Shown: positions 33,493-43,185 of the stretch, one piece after another
Layout: every line of letters begins with the position of its first letter
Position numbering within the stretch: the stretch's first letter is position 1
From: Rheinheimera aquimaris
GTDB lineage: Bacteria > Pseudomonadota > Gammaproteobacteria > Enterobacterales > Alteromonadaceae
Assembly (NCBI RefSeq): GCF_020531985.1
Contig: NZ_JAJAVQ010000006.1
Location: 124,001-188,000 of the forward strand
Length of the DNA stretch: 64,000 bases
Direction: 5' to 3'
Notes under the pieces: generated by a model
The model's database searches: none
Seen by the model: the letters and a program-made list of their open reading frames with translations, nothing else
What the model was told of the DNA's origin: nothing
Position numbers and translations under genes: made by a program

Positions 33493-34875
33493 TTAACACT
33501 CGATAATGTTAACCGCTAACCCGCCGCGCGAGGTTTCCTTATACTTGGTTTGCATATCTTTACCGGTATCCCACATGGTTTTAATCACCTTATCCAGCGA
33601 TACTTTGTGATCACCGCTGCCACGCAGCGCCAGCCTGGATGCGTTAATCGCTTTAACTGAGCCCATGGCATTGCGTTCAATACAGGGCACCTGAACTAAA
33701 CCACCGACAGGGTCACAGGTCAAACCAAGGTTATGTTCCATACCAATTTCGGCCGCGTTTTCAACGTGAGACGGCGTGCCGCCAAGTATTTCAGTCAGTG
33801 CCGCAGCCGCCATAGAACAGGCGACACCTACCTCGCCCTGGCAGCCTACTTCAGCGCCGGAGATAGAGGCATTTTTCTTGTACAAGATGCCGATTGCGGC
33901 TGCAGTTAGCAGATATTGCACAGCAATATCCGGTGTAACGGGCTGAATAAACTTATCGTAATACATCAGCACTGCCGGAATAATGCCTGCTGCACCATTA
34001 GTGGGGGCCGTTACCACACGGCCTCCGGCGGCATTTTCTTCGTTTACTGCCAGCGCAAACAAATTTACCCAGTCCATTACCTGTAGTGGGTCGGCGCTTT
34101 TCTCCGCCATCAGCTTTTTATACAGTGCCGGTGCCCGGCGTTTAACTTTTAAACCGCCCGGCAATATGCCTTCGGTTTTAATGCCTCGCTCAATACAGGC
34201 GCGCATCGTCAGCCAGATATTGTTCAGCTCGTCAGTGATTTGCGCCGGGCTGCGTAATACTTTTTCGTTTTCCAGCATTAAGCCGGCAATCGACAGGCCA
34301 TTTTCTTTGCACAGCGCCAGAAGCTCTGCGCCCGACTCAAACGGGAACGGCGGTGGGTTATCTGCAGCAAACTGGCTGGCGGCTTCTTTTTCTTTGGCGA
34401 AATCTTCTGCTTTAACAATAAAGCCGCCACCTATTGAGAAATACACATCACTCAGCACAACGTTTTTGTCTTTATCCAGCGCAATCAGCTCCATGCCGTT
34501 GGAGTGTTCTTTTAATGTTTTGCGCCGGTGAAATACGATGGCGCCTTCGCGCGCAAAGCTGACCGGTTGGATTTTACCCAGGCGGATTTGCTGCTCGTCA
34601 TGTACCTGCTTTAATAAGCCTGGCACGGCGTCAGGGTCTACCGTTTCCGGCAGGTACCCGGCCAGGCCCAGAATAACGGCTTTTCCGGTACCATGGCCAA
34701 CGCCGGTTTGGCCTAACGAGCCGTATAACTCCACTTTAACGCTGGCGACTTTTTCCAACTGACCGCCATCGGCTAAATCGTCGGTAAATTTTTTCGCCGC
34801 CCGCATCGGGCCAACAGTATGCGAGCTCGACGGCCCGATACCGATACTGAACATGTCAAAAGCACTGATAATCAT
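33493..34875 (-). CDS. sdaA: L-serine ammonia-lyase (iron-sulfur type)
   Basis: The 460-residue single-chain serine deaminase starts [30 protein letters not shown]. It contains the alpha-domain blocks [38 protein letters not shown] and [17 protein letters not shown], each with cysteines of the [4Fe-4S] cluster. It converts serine to pyruvate and ammonia. Length agrees with E. coli SdaA (454). It is convergent with HiPIP and is preceded by a 120-base gap. Confidence 0.96.
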   Translation of the reverse strand: MIISAFDMFSIGIGPSSSHTVGPMRAAKKFTDDLADGGQLEKVASVKVELYGSLGQTGVGHGTGKAVILGLAGYLPETVDPDAVPGLLKQVHDEQQIRLGKIQPVSFAREGAIVFHRRKTLKEHSNGMELIALDKDKNVVLSDVYFSIGGGFIVKAEDFAKEKEAASQFAADNPPPFPFESGAELLALCKENGLSIAGLMLENEKVLRSPAQITDELNNIWLTMRACIERGIKTEGILPGGLKVKRRAPALYKKLMAEKSADPLQVMDWVNLFALAVNEENAAGGRVVTAPTNGAAGIIPAVLMYYDKFIQPVTPDIAVQYLLTAAAIGILYKKNASISGAEVGCQGEVGVACSMAAAALTEILGGTPSHVENAAEIGMEHNLGLTCDPVGGLVQVPCIERNAMGSVKAINASRLALRGSGDHKVSLDKVIKTMWDTGKDMQTKYKETSRGGLAVNIIEC

Positions 34876-34995
34876 AATTTATTCTGGTTGGTCGCTATCA
34901 AAGTTGCACCATTGTAGCCCAAGCAGTGCAGTTCTGTAAGTCAGTTGGTAACTGGTCAGCGCTTATTACATATGAGAAAAACTAATGGGTGCTAA

Positions 34996-35556
34996 TTAGG
35001 CGAGTTGTAAACACAACCTATGCAGAATCGCCGCAGTTGCTCCCCAGATAAACTTATCCTGATAAGGCATCGCATGCAGTTGCTGCACTTTACCGCGTAG
35101 TGGCAGGCTAAACTGATGGCGGTTTTCCTGTTGCAAAAAGTGATTCAGCGGTACTTCAAAAATACCAGCGACTTCGTCTGCCTGTAGTATCCAGCTTTGC
35201 TGTGGCGACAGCAGACCTACCCAGGGTTCAATGGTAAAGCCAGTGCTGGTCGGTTGCAGCGGTAAGGTGCCAAGCAGCTCAACAGCAGCGGGAGACAGGC
35301 CAATTTCTTCTTCTGCTTCACGAAGTGCTGCGACGCTGCTGGTTTCCCCCGGCTCTATGCGACCGCCGGGAAAGCTGATTTGCCCCGGATGATGGCGCAG
35401 ATGCAATGCCCGCTGTGTAAACAACACATTAAGTTTGTCACCATAATCGACCACCGGCACGAGCACTGCGGCTTTAAACTTATCGCTTGCCGGTACGGCT
35501 TCGCTGTCGGCCTGTGGTTGTAGTAAAAAGCGCTGACGAAACTCTGCCGCTTGCAT
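34996..35556 (-). CDS. nudL: NUDIX hydrolase, CoA pyrophosphatase type (NudL)
   Basis: The 186-residue protein has the NUDIX box GGRIEPGETSSVAALREAEEEIGL (residues about 62-84, read here in parts GGRIEPGE and REAEEEIG). The CoA-type LLFTQRALHLRHHPGQISFPG precedes it. NudL-type enzymes hydrolyse CoA and its derivatives to 3',5'-ADP and phosphopantetheine. The gene follows pabB by only 3 bases (35560/35556), so it is co-transcribed with it, an arrangement also seen in E. coli (pabB-nudL). Confidence 0.94.
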   Translation of the reverse strand: MQAAEFRQRFLLQPQADSEAVPASDKFKAAVLVPVVDYGDKLNVLFTQRALHLRHHPGQISFPGGRIEPGETSSVAALREAEEEIGLSPAAVELLGTLPLQPTSTGFTIEPWVGLLSPQQSWILQADEVAGIFEVPLNHFLQQENRHQFSLPLRGKVQQLHAMPYQDKFIWGATAAILHRLCLQLA

Positions 35557-35559
35557 CGG

Positions 35560-36936
35560 TTACACAACCTTAGCCAGCACGGGCAGAATTTTATTCACTT
35601 TATCTAAGGTTTCCTGATACTCGCTGTCGGCATCTGAATCGGCCACTATGCCGCCACCAGCCTGGCAGTGGATCTGACTTTCGCTACAAATTAACGTACG
35701 TATCGCTATGTTGGTGTCCATATCGCCATTACTGTTAACGTAGCCGATAGCGCCGCAATATACTGAACGGCGCTGCGGCTCAAGCTGCTCGATAATTTGC
35801 ATAGCCCGCACTTTAGGAGCGCCGGTTATAGAGCCGCCGGGGAATGCACCACGCAACAAATCGCAGGCACTGAACTCTGGTGACAGTGTGCCGCAGACAG
35901 TGCTGACCAAATGGTGTACAGCCGGAAAGCTCTCGATAGCAAACAGGCTGGGTACTTCAACACTGCCGGGCAGGCATACTTTACCCAAATCATTACGCAG
36001 TAAATCGACAATCATCACGTTTTCCGCCCGATCTTTAGCCGAGGTACGCAGGTTTTCTGCTTCAACCTCGTCTGTCATCGGGCAGATCCCGCGTGGTCGT
36101 GTACCTTTTATCGGCTTGGTTTCTACCTTGTTATTATGCAGCTGCAAAAAGCGCTCGGGCGAAATGCTCAGCACTGCGCCTTGCGGCAGGCGGATAAAGG
36201 CAGAGAAAGGCGCGGCATTTTTATCGCGCAGCAGCTGATACGCCTGCCATTCGTCGCCGGTGTAACCGGCACTGAAGCGTTGGGTCAGGTTTATCTGATA
36301 ACAGTCACCGCTTAGCAGATACTGTTGTATCTGCTGAAACTTTGCCGAGTAGCCTGCCTTATCCATATTTGCCTGCCAGCTGCCGGTTAAGTTAAATGGC
36401 GTCGTCTGCGGGACTGGGCGTTGCAGCCTGGCATAGAGTTTTTCCCAACCAGCTGCAGCATTGCCATGATAGTCGGTAAACCACAACTTTTTTTGCTGTT
36501 TATCCAGGGTTAGCGCCCAGTTATATAAGCCTATCGCCATATCCGGCAAAGCAATATCTGCCTGAGCGGTGGCGGGCAGTTTTTCCACATAGCGGCCAAG
36601 GTCATAACCAAAGTAGCCCAGGGCACCGCCGGTAAAGGGTAGAACGTTATCGTTACTGTGCGGGAAATAGCGCTTTAACGCACAGTTAAGTACGGTAAAG
36701 GGGTCTTGCTGATAAGTATGGGCGCCTTGTTCGTCAGTTAAAATGCATTGACCGTTTATTGCCTCTAACGTGGCTACAGGCTCAGCCACCAGTATGTCGT
36801 AGCGGCTGTTTACATGGTCAGGCGAGGCTGAGTCGAGCAGCATGGCCCAGGGCTGATCGGCAAAATGGCTGAACAGTGCAAGTAAGTTAGCCGGCGTTTC
36901 GCCGTAAATTTCTGGCGGAATAAGGTACTGCTGCAT
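35560..36936 (-). CDS. pabB: Aminodeoxychorismate synthase component I
   Basis: The 458-residue chorismate-using enzyme of folate synthesis has ISPERFLQL, the anthranilate-synthase-type blocks KPIKGTRPRGICP and IVDLLRNDLGKVC, and GGSITGAPKVRAMQIIEQLEPQRRS in shortened form. E. coli PabB has 453 residues, so the start at 36936 (MQQYLIPPEIYGE) gives the right length. The next upstream ATG is at 37002, and the frame remains open much further without homology. Neither start has a clear ribosome-binding site. NudL follows it. It is divergent from the class I fumarase. Confidence 0.92.
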   Translation of the reverse strand: MQQYLIPPEIYGETPANLLALFSHFADQPWAMLLDSASPDHVNSRYDILVAEPVATLEAINGQCILTDEQGAHTYQQDPFTVLNCALKRYFPHSNDNVLPFTGGALGYFGYDLGRYVEKLPATAQADIALPDMAIGLYNWALTLDKQQKKLWFTDYHGNAAAGWEKLYARLQRPVPQTTPFNLTGSWQANMDKAGYSAKFQQIQQYLLSGDCYQINLTQRFSAGYTGDEWQAYQLLRDKNAAPFSAFIRLPQGAVLSISPERFLQLHNNKVETKPIKGTRPRGICPMTDEVEAENLRTSAKDRAENVMIVDLLRNDLGKVCLPGSVEVPSLFAIESFPAVHHLVSTVCGTLSPEFSACDLLRGAFPGGSITGAPKVRAMQIIEQLEPQRRSVYCGAIGYVNSNGDMDTNIAIRTLICSESQIHCQAGGGIVADSDADSEYQETLDKVNKILPVLAKVV

Positions 36937-37035
36937 GAATGGGGCTAGCCGCTGTTTCTGATGCGCGCTATCATACCAGCACCCGCTAAAATAGTTAAAC
37001 ATGGCGCTGCCAGAGGCGTCAGAGGACAAGTAAAG

Positions 37036-38556
37036 ATGACGGTTATTCGCCAGCAAGACTTTATCGACAGCATCGAAGATGCATTGCAGTACATCTCGTA
37101 TTATCACCCGCTGGATTTTATCAAAGCGCTGGAAGTGGCCTACCACAAAGAGCAGAACCAGGCAGCAAAAGATGCTATCGCACAAATTCTGATTAACTCG
37201 CGCATGTCTGCCGAAGGACACCGGCCAATTTGTCAGGATACGGGGATCGTCACCTGTTTCGTTAAAATTGGTATGGACGTAAAGTGGGATAAAACCGATA
37301 TGACAGTGCAGGAGATGGTAAACGAAGGAACACGCCGTGCCTACCTGAACCCGGACAACCCGCTGCGCGCCTCTATTGTTGCCGACCCTGCCGGTGGCCG
37401 TAAAAACACCAAAGACAATACACCTGCGGTGGTGCACATTGATTTGGTTGCCGGCCATCATGTTGAAGTGATGATTGCTGCCAAAGGTGGCGGTTCTGAA
37501 AACAAAACCAAAATGGCGATGCTGAACCCGTCAGATTCAATTGTCGATTGGGTGCTGGAAACCTTACCTAAGATGGGCGCGGGCTGGTGCCCACCAGGTA
37601 TGTTAGGTATAGGTATTGGTGGTACTGCTGAGAAAGCCGCGGTACTGGCCAAAGAAGCCCTGATGGACCCGGTCGATATTCAGGAACTTATCGCCAAAGG
37701 TGCTGAAACGGCAGATGAAAAACTGCGCTTAGAGCTGTATGAAAAAGTAAACAAACTGGGTATTGGCGCGCAGGGTCTGGGTGGTTTAACCACAGTTGTT
37801 GATGTAAAAATTAACAGCGTACCAACCCATGCCGCCAGCTTACCGGTAGTGATGATCCCAAACTGTGCGGCAACACGCCATGTACATTTTCATTTAGACG
37901 GCAGTGGCCCAGCAGATATCACGCCACCAAAACTGGAAGACTGGCCACAGGTAACCTGGGAGCTTGGCAGTAATGTACGCCGCGTTAACCTCGATACCGT
38001 CACACCAGAAGATGTACAAAGCTGGCAGGCCGGTGAAACCGTACTGTTAAGCGGCAAGATGTTGACCGGCCGTGATGCGGCGCATAAGCGTATTGCCGAC
38101 ATGCTAAACCGCGGCGAAGCGCTGCCTGATGGCGTGGACTTTAAAAACCGCTTTATTTATTACGTTGGCCCGGTAGATGCGGTAGGCGATGAAGTGGTTG
38201 GCCCGGCCGGCCCGACAACGGCGACGCGGATGGATAAGTTCACCGATATGATGCTGTCGCAAACCGGCTTGCTGGGTATGATAGGTAAATCAGAGCGTGG
38301 TGATAAAACCGTTGCCAGTATTAAGCAGCACAAAGCAGTTTACTTAATGGCAGTGGGCGGCGCGGCTTATCTGGTATCTAAAGCGATTAAAAAGTCACGC
38401 GTGGTCGCTTTTGCCGATTTAGGTATGGAAGCGATTTACGAGTTTGATGTACAGGATATGCCGGTAACGGTTGCGGTCGATTCAAACGGTAACAACGTGC
38501 ACCAACAGGGGCCGGCTATCTGGAAAGTGAATATCCAGCAAATGGAAAAAGCGTAA
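37036..38556 (+). CDS. Class I (iron-sulfur) fumarate hydratase
   Basis: The 506-residue fused class I fumarase interconverts fumarate and malate with a [4Fe-4S] cluster. Visible marks are GHRPICQDTGIVTCFVKIG, with a cluster cysteine, KGGGSENKTKMAMLNPSD, and the second cysteine in MIPNCAATRHVHFHLDGSG. The segment GWCPPGMLGIGIGGT gives the third. It is slightly shorter than E. coli FumA (548). The ATG at 37036 follows an AGGA-type site; the open frame begins at 36961 without homology. A terminator follows. Confidence 0.93.
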   Translation: MTVIRQQDFIDSIEDALQYISYYHPLDFIKALEVAYHKEQNQAAKDAIAQILINSRMSAEGHRPICQDTGIVTCFVKIGMDVKWDKTDMTVQEMVNEGTRRAYLNPDNPLRASIVADPAGGRKNTKDNTPAVVHIDLVAGHHVEVMIAAKGGGSENKTKMAMLNPSDSIVDWVLETLPKMGAGWCPPGMLGIGIGGTAEKAAVLAKEALMDPVDIQELIAKGAETADEKLRLELYEKVNKLGIGAQGLGGLTTVVDVKINSVPTHAASLPVVMIPNCAATRHVHFHLDGSGPADITPPKLEDWPQVTWELGSNVRRVNLDTVTPEDVQSWQAGETVLLSGKMLTGRDAAHKRIADMLNRGEALPDGVDFKNRFIYYVGPVDAVGDEVVGPAGPTTATRMDKFTDMMLSQTGLLGMIGKSERGDKTVASIKQHKAVYLMAVGGAAYLVSKAIKKSRVVAFADLGMEAIYEFDVQDMPVTVAVDSNGNNVHQQGPAIWKVNIQQMEKA

Positions 38557-38570
38557 TTGCATTAAACCCA

Positions 38571-38603
38571 AAGGCTGTAGCTGTGCTGCAGCCTTATTTT
38601 TTT
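38571..38603 (+). terminator. Rho-independent terminator after fumarase
   Basis: AAGGCTG (38571-38577) pairs with CAGCCTT (38589-38595). An inner AGC/GCT helix and a following ATTTTTTT complete it. Because S9 peptidase translation begins at 38637, this separates two transcription units. Confidence 0.8.
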
Positions 38604-38636
38604 CAGCTTATAACAACAAAAATCCAAGGGATACGC

Positions 38637-40658
38637 ATGAAAAAGACCTTACTGACACTCGCGCTGCTGGCCGCCGCCAGCGCTCAGGCCAAAGCGCCAC
38701 TTACAGTAGAGCATTTGAACCAGTTTAATAAGTTGCACGATGTGGCGTTATCGCCTGATGGCCGTTTTGTCGCTTATGGTCAGAGCAATGGTGGTTTTAG
38801 CCCAGCGGATACCAGCAGCGATCTGTACCTGATGGATTTATCAAACCTGAACAAGGTGACCCGGTTAACCCAAAGTGCAGGCCGTGAAAGCCAGTTGCAG
38901 TGGGCAGCAGATGGACGCAGTATTTATTTTATTGCCAGCCGCAGTGGCACTGCTCAGGTATGGAACCTGCCGCTGTATGGCGGTGAGGCGTTGCAGCTAA
39001 CAGACTTACCACTGCCGGTTGAAGGTTTTAAAGTGTCAGCAGATGGCAAGCAGTTAGCATTGGCGCTGGCGGTTAAACCCGGCTGCCAGACACTGCAATG
39101 TACAGTAGATGCTAAAGCGGCTGATGCAACTAAAAAAGATACGGCGATGGCGTTTGACCAGTTGATGGTGCGGCACTGGGATAGCTGGCAAACGGCGTAT
39201 CGCAGTCACCTGCATGTTGCGACACTTAGCAAAGGTGTAGTGAAAGATGCCACCAACCTGATGAGTGAGTGGAACACCGACATCGCCGGTATGAACGAGG
39301 TAGCTTTCACACCGGATAATCAGCGCCTGGTGTTTAGCGCGAAGATCCCGGCGGCCGATCAGGCCTGGCACACTAATTACGATATTTTTATGGTGCCGGT
39401 AACAGGTGGTGAAAAACAAAACCTGACAGCAGCTAACCCGGCCTGGGATGCACAGCCGTCATTTTCCAGCGATGGCCGTTTTATGGCATATAAAGCCATG
39501 AGTAAACCACAGGCCGAGGCGGATAAATTCAGCCTGATGTTGCTGGATATGGTGACCGGGCAGCGCAAAGAGCTGGCACCGGAATTTGACCGCTCGGTCA
39601 GTGATTATAAATTTGGCCCGGATAACCGCACTGTGTATGTCACCACGCACGATGTTGGCCAGTACAGCATTTATGCCATTAATACCGGCTTTGGTGATGT
39701 GCGCAAAGTGTTTGGCGACGGCACGGCTGGTGCGCTGAATGTTGCCAGCGATAAAATTGTATTTACCAACCATAAGCTGGATATGCCGCCAGAGGTGTTT
39801 CAGCTTAATCTTGATGGCAGTGGTTTAACGCAGCTAACCGACATCAATGCAAGCTGGCGTGAACAAGTGCAGTTTGGCGACTACGAGCAGTTTAGCTTTA
39901 AAGGCGCTAACGACGATACTGTGTATGGATATCTGGTAAAGCCGTGGGACTTTGACGCCAAGAAAAAATATCCGATGGCGTTTTTAGTACACGGTGGGCC
40001 GCAGGGTAGCTTTGGCAATATGTTTAACGAGCGCTGGAATGCGCAGATGTATGCCGCCAAGGGCTATGCGGTGGTGATGATCGATTTTCATGGTTCAACC
40101 GGCTATGGCCAGGAATTTACAGCCTCTATCAGCCGTGACTGGGGCGGTAAGCCGCTGGAGGACTTAAAGAAGGGTTTTGACTACATCGTGCAGGCGCAAC
40201 CGTGGATTGATGGCAGCCGGGCTTGTGCGCTTGGCGCGTCTTACGGCGGTTACATGATGAACTGGATTGCCGGTAACTGGCCAACCGGTTTTAAGTGCCT
40301 GGTTAACCACGCCGGCTTGTACGATATGCCAAGCTTTTATGGCAGCACTGAGGAATTATGGTTTCCGGAGTATGATTTAGGCGGGCCGGTATGGCAGGCT
40401 GAGTCTGACTATCAGAAATTTAACCCTGCAGCGCTGGCAGACAAATGGCAAACGCCGATGCTGGTGATCCATGGCTTAAAAGACTACCGCGTGCCGTATG
40501 CGCAGGGGCTGGGCGCCTTTACCAACCTGCAACGTAAAGGCATTGACTCGCGCTTAGTGATTTTTCCGGATGAAAATCACTGGATCTTAAACAAGGACAA
40601 CCGCGTACGCTGGTATAACGAAGTATTCCAGTGGCTGGATAAGTACACCAAAGGTTAA
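38637..40658 (+). CDS. Exported S9-family peptidase
   Basis: The 673-residue protein has a signal peptide (residues 1-20, ending AQAKAP). Beta-propeller repeats (LSPDGRFVAYGQSNGG, FTPDNQRLVFSAK, FSSDGRFMAYKAM) are followed by a C-terminal hydrolase domain with Ser535 in GASYGGYMMN. The catalytic Asp is in LKDYRVPYAQG and His in ENHWIL. This is the acylaminoacyl-peptidase/dipeptidyl-peptidase type. The start at ATG 38637 is preferred because it begins the signal peptide. It is the second exported S9 peptidase in this window. Confidence 0.93.
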   Translation: MKKTLLTLALLAAASAQAKAPLTVEHLNQFNKLHDVALSPDGRFVAYGQSNGGFSPADTSSDLYLMDLSNLNKVTRLTQSAGRESQLQWAADGRSIYFIASRSGTAQVWNLPLYGGEALQLTDLPLPVEGFKVSADGKQLALALAVKPGCQTLQCTVDAKAADATKKDTAMAFDQLMVRHWDSWQTAYRSHLHVATLSKGVVKDATNLMSEWNTDIAGMNEVAFTPDNQRLVFSAKIPAADQAWHTNYDIFMVPVTGGEKQNLTAANPAWDAQPSFSSDGRFMAYKAMSKPQAEADKFSLMLLDMVTGQRKELAPEFDRSVSDYKFGPDNRTVYVTTHDVGQYSIYAINTGFGDVRKVFGDGTAGALNVASDKIVFTNHKLDMPPEVFQLNLDGSGLTQLTDINASWREQVQFGDYEQFSFKGANDDTVYGYLVKPWDFDAKKKYPMAFLVHGGPQGSFGNMFNERWNAQMYAAKGYAVVMIDFHGSTGYGQEFTASISRDWGGKPLEDLKKGFDYIVQAQPWIDGSRACALGASYGGYMMNWIAGNWPTGFKCLVNHAGLYDMPSFYGSTEELWFPEYDLGGPVWQAESDYQKFNPAALADKWQTPMLVIHGLKDYRVPYAQGLGAFTNLQRKGIDSRLVIFPDENHWILNKDNRVRWYNEVFQWLDKYTKG

Positions 40659-40718
40659 GTTTGTTAAATTAAGCTGGCGTAATAATTACCAGCTGTATGC
40701 AAATATTACCTCTGCTAG

Positions 40719-40750
40719 GCTACCGGTTGCACGTTGACCGGTAGCTTTTA
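40719..40750 (+). terminator. Rho-independent terminator after the second S9 peptidase
   Basis: GCTACCGGT (40719-40727), a 9-base loop and ACCGGTAGC (40737-40745) are followed by TTTTATATT. The stem is perfect. Confidence 0.75.
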
Positions 40751-40911
40751 TATTAGATCCCGCCTTTAAAAACCGATTTTTTTCAGCGCCTTATTATTTT
40801 ATGTACTGGTGAAGTAACTGGTTGGAACAGCCATTGCGTTAGATCATGGTGTTGTAACATTAAGCTGTGTCTTTACAGCGTCGTTTCGTAATCAGTAAGA
40901 GGAGATATGAC

Positions 40912-41289
40912 ATGAAAACGCAACTGAATTCTGCGCTGATCCTTACTTTGGCTTTAGCAACTACTTCAGTGCTGGCAGGGGGAGTCGGCCACATGGATAT
41001 CGTAGATACAGATAAAAACGGTACTGTATCAAAAATAGAATTTGAGCAATATGTCGGCGAGCAGTATTTTGGCAAAGCTGACCGTAACAATGACGGTATG
41101 ATTGATGATACTGAATTTATGGCCAACCGCATGGGGGGTAATCTGGATGAGTTTGACCGTGACAGTGATGGCCGGTTAACCCGTACAGAGTGGCATACCA
41201 GTGTGTTTGATAAGTTCGATACCAACAGCGACAGGGTATTGGATAAAAGCGAATGGCAGCGGGTTAAAAGCAGCGGCATTGGTATGTAG
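40912..41289 (+). CDS. Exported EF-hand calcium-binding protein
   Basis: The 125-residue protein has a signal peptide (residues 1-22, ending VLAGGV) and four EF-hand loops: DTDKNGTVSKIEF, DRNNDGMIDDTEF, DRDSDGRLTRTEW and DTNSDRVLDKSEW. Position 6 glycine is missing in the fourth (R instead of G), so it may bind calcium poorly. AGAGGAG lies 8 bases before the ATG at 40912. It is probably a periplasmic calcium buffer or sensor; the partner is unknown. Confidence 0.9.
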   Translation: MKTQLNSALILTLALATTSVLAGGVGHMDIVDTDKNGTVSKIEFEQYVGEQYFGKADRNNDGMIDDTEFMANRMGGNLDEFDRDSDGRLTRTEWHTSVFDKFDTNSDRVLDKSEWQRVKSSGIGM

Positions 41290-41326
41290 CTGTATGTAAG
41301 CTGGCATCAGGCTTTTTGGTTTCGGC

Positions 41327-41358
41327 ATACCCGGGCAGTAAACTGCCCGGGTATTTTA
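41327..41358 (+). terminator. Rho-independent terminator after the EF-hand gene
   Basis: A perfect 12-bp stem, ATACCCGGGCAG (41327-41338) with CTGCCCGGGTAT (41343-41354), has loop TAAA and is followed by TTTATG. Confidence 0.85.
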
Positions 41359-41456
41359 TGTTGTTAACCCGCTCTGTATTCTTTAACCTGTCGTTGGCTT
41401 GACTGCATAAAATTACAGTCAGCCAATTACTCACCGGTTTTCTGCAAGGGTATGTG

Positions 41457-41810
41457 ATGAATTTTCAAGACTGCCGCGAGCATTGCCTGATGCAACTGCA
41501 AAGCACCGAAGACTTTCCGTTCGGCCCGGATATTTATGTATATAAAGTAGTGGGTAAGATTTTCGCGATTTTGTCGGAAACAGCCGGGATGGCAAGAGTG
41601 AATCTGAAATGTGATCCGCAGGAGGCACTAATGCTGAGAGATATATTCCCGGCAATAACGCCCGGCTATCATATGAATAAGCAGCATTGGAACACGCTGC
41701 AGCTTGATGGCAGCGTACCTGAGAATGAAATTAAACGTCAGATAGAAAATTCTTTTCAGCTGGTGGTGAAAAGCCTGCCTAAAGCCAGACGACCGCAGTT
41801 AGCAGGCTAA
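41457..41810 (+). CDS. MmcQ/YjbR-family protein
   Basis: The 117-residue cytoplasmic protein has the YjbR/MmcQ fold: an N-terminal helix (CREHCLMQLQ), then FPFGPDIYVYKVVGKIFAILSE, LKCDPQEALMLRD and HMNKQHWNTLQLDGSVP. The family binds DNA weakly in some reports, but its function is unsettled. ATG 41457 follows AAGGG with a 6-base gap; the in-frame GTG at 41454 is less likely. It has no obvious operon partner and is convergent with frnE. Confidence 0.85.
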   Translation: MNFQDCREHCLMQLQSTEDFPFGPDIYVYKVVGKIFAILSETAGMARVNLKCDPQEALMLRDIFPAITPGYHMNKQHWNTLQLDGSVPENEIKRQIENSFQLVVKSLPKARRPQLAG

Positions 41811-41842
41811 ACTGGGCACTGCGATCATCTGTATGCCGGCTC

Positions 41843-42490
41843 TCAGGCGCTAGCTTCACCGGCAATTTGTTGCAATGCCGCCGCAAGTTGTGATGGTTCC
41901 TGTGCACCTGAAATAAGATATTTGTTATTGATGACAAAAGCCGGTACCGATGAAATGCCAGCATGCTGGTACTTCGCAATATCGGCATCGACGATGTCGG
42001 CGTACTCATTTGTTGCCAGGACCTTTGCAGCGGCGTCTTTGTCCAGCCCGGTGCTTTGTGCGCACTGCATCAGCACTTCATGGTTTGAAACATCAGCAGC
42101 TTCCCCAAAATACGCATTAAACAATGCCTGTTTCATCGCTGTGGCTTTATGCTGGGTATCAGCCCATTTGACTAAGCGGTGGGCATCAAACGTATTACAG
42201 GTAAAACGCTGCTGCATCTTGCTGAAGTTAAGCCCAAGCTCTGTCGCAATGCGGATCATATTCTCCTGCGCTGCCCGCATTTCAGCTTCCGGCCGGCCAT
42301 ATTTGCGGCTCAGTGCCGGCAATATAGGCTCTTTGGACATATTTTTATCCGGGTTCAGCTCAAATGCATGCCACTCTATCGTTGCATTTATATCAGGTAA
42401 ACTTTTTAACGCCTTTTCCAGCCTGGCAAAACCAATGGCGCACCATGGGCAGGCGATATCAGATACCAAATCGATTTTAATTTGTTGCAT
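41843..42490 (-). CDS. DsbA-family oxidoreductase, FrnE-like
   Basis: The 215-residue thioredoxin-fold protein has the CXXC motif C14-PW-C17 (DIACPWCAIGF) and cis-proline loop SSVPAFVINNKY. There is no signal peptide, so it is cytoplasmic, unlike DsbA. FrnE-type proteins act as disulfide isomerases or reductases in oxidative stress tolerance. It overlaps dsbA by 14 bases and is translated right after it, forming a dithiol pair of genes. Confidence 0.92.
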   Translation of the reverse strand: MQQIKIDLVSDIACPWCAIGFARLEKALKSLPDINATIEWHAFELNPDKNMSKEPILPALSRKYGRPEAEMRAAQENMIRIATELGLNFSKMQQRFTCNTFDAHRLVKWADTQHKATAMKQALFNAYFGEAADVSNHEVLMQCAQSTGLDKDAAAKVLATNEYADIVDADIAKYQHAGISSVPAFVINNKYLISGAQEPSQLAAALQQIAGEASA

Positions 42491-43106
42491 TACCAGACTC
42501 CTGTGCGTCCAGGTTTAGCAAATAGCTGACCAGATCATTAAATTGCTGCTGTGATTTTAACGCCCCGATTTTAATCACATATTTACCATTGACGACAAAA
42601 GTCGGTACTGAAGTGATATTGAGCTTCTCGCGAATGCTGTCGTAACCGGCAACCTCTGCAAGTACCGGCATGCTGTCAATTCTACTGTTGAACATGTCCG
42701 GCGCAACGCCATGCTCGGCAAACAATGCTCTTACATCTGCACGGTTAGCGGGGGCTTTACGCTCTGTATGAATACGGGCAAACAGTGCTGGCGTGATGCT
42801 GTGTTCAACATTCAGCGCTACTGCCAATGCATAGGCGCGCTGTAACTCCGGCCCCATATCTCTTCCCAGAAAAGACACCGGAGCCCGTTTGAAACTGACA
42901 TCAGCCGGTAATGTTGTTTTAAGCTGCTGTGCGATCGGCTCGAAGTTGTAGCAGTGCGGACAGAAATATGAGAAAAACTCCATTACCTGTTTTGGTGTGC
43001 TAACGCCAGACGACACCACATCATAATGTTCACCGGCATTAAAATCCTGTGCCAGCAAGGAGGGGGTAAGTAACACGAACAACAGGGGTAGCAGCAGTTT
43101 TTTCAT
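42477..43106 (-). CDS. dsbA: Thiol:disulfide interchange protein DsbA
   Basis: The 209-residue exported protein has a signal peptide (residues 1-19, ending SLLAQD), active site C49-PH-C52 (YFCPHCYN) and cis-proline loop ITSVPTFVVNGKY. DsbA forms disulfides in exported proteins and is reoxidised by DsbB, which is encoded at 4584. Length and spacing match the E. coli protein (208). It is the upstream gene of a pair with the cytoplasmic FrnE-like protein. Confidence 0.95.
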   Translation of the reverse strand: MKKLLLPLLFVLLTPSLLAQDFNAGEHYDVVSSGVSTPKQVMEFFSYFCPHCYNFEPIAQQLKTTLPADVSFKRAPVSFLGRDMGPELQRAYALAVALNVEHSITPALFARIHTERKAPANRADVRALFAEHGVAPDMFNSRIDSMPVLAEVAGYDSIREKLNITSVPTFVVNGKYVIKIGALKSQQQFNDLVSYLLNLDAQESGNATN

Positions 43107-43185
43107 CAGTAGTTCCGATTTTTTCAGTTATTAACAGTAGCATGATAAAACAGCTGCGGGGTTAAGCCAAATGCTGGCAGTGTGA

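Noticed and set aside
37003-37461. Upstream extension of the pabB frame
   Set aside because: The frame is open to 37461, but this part runs antisense through the fumarase start region and shows no PabB homology.
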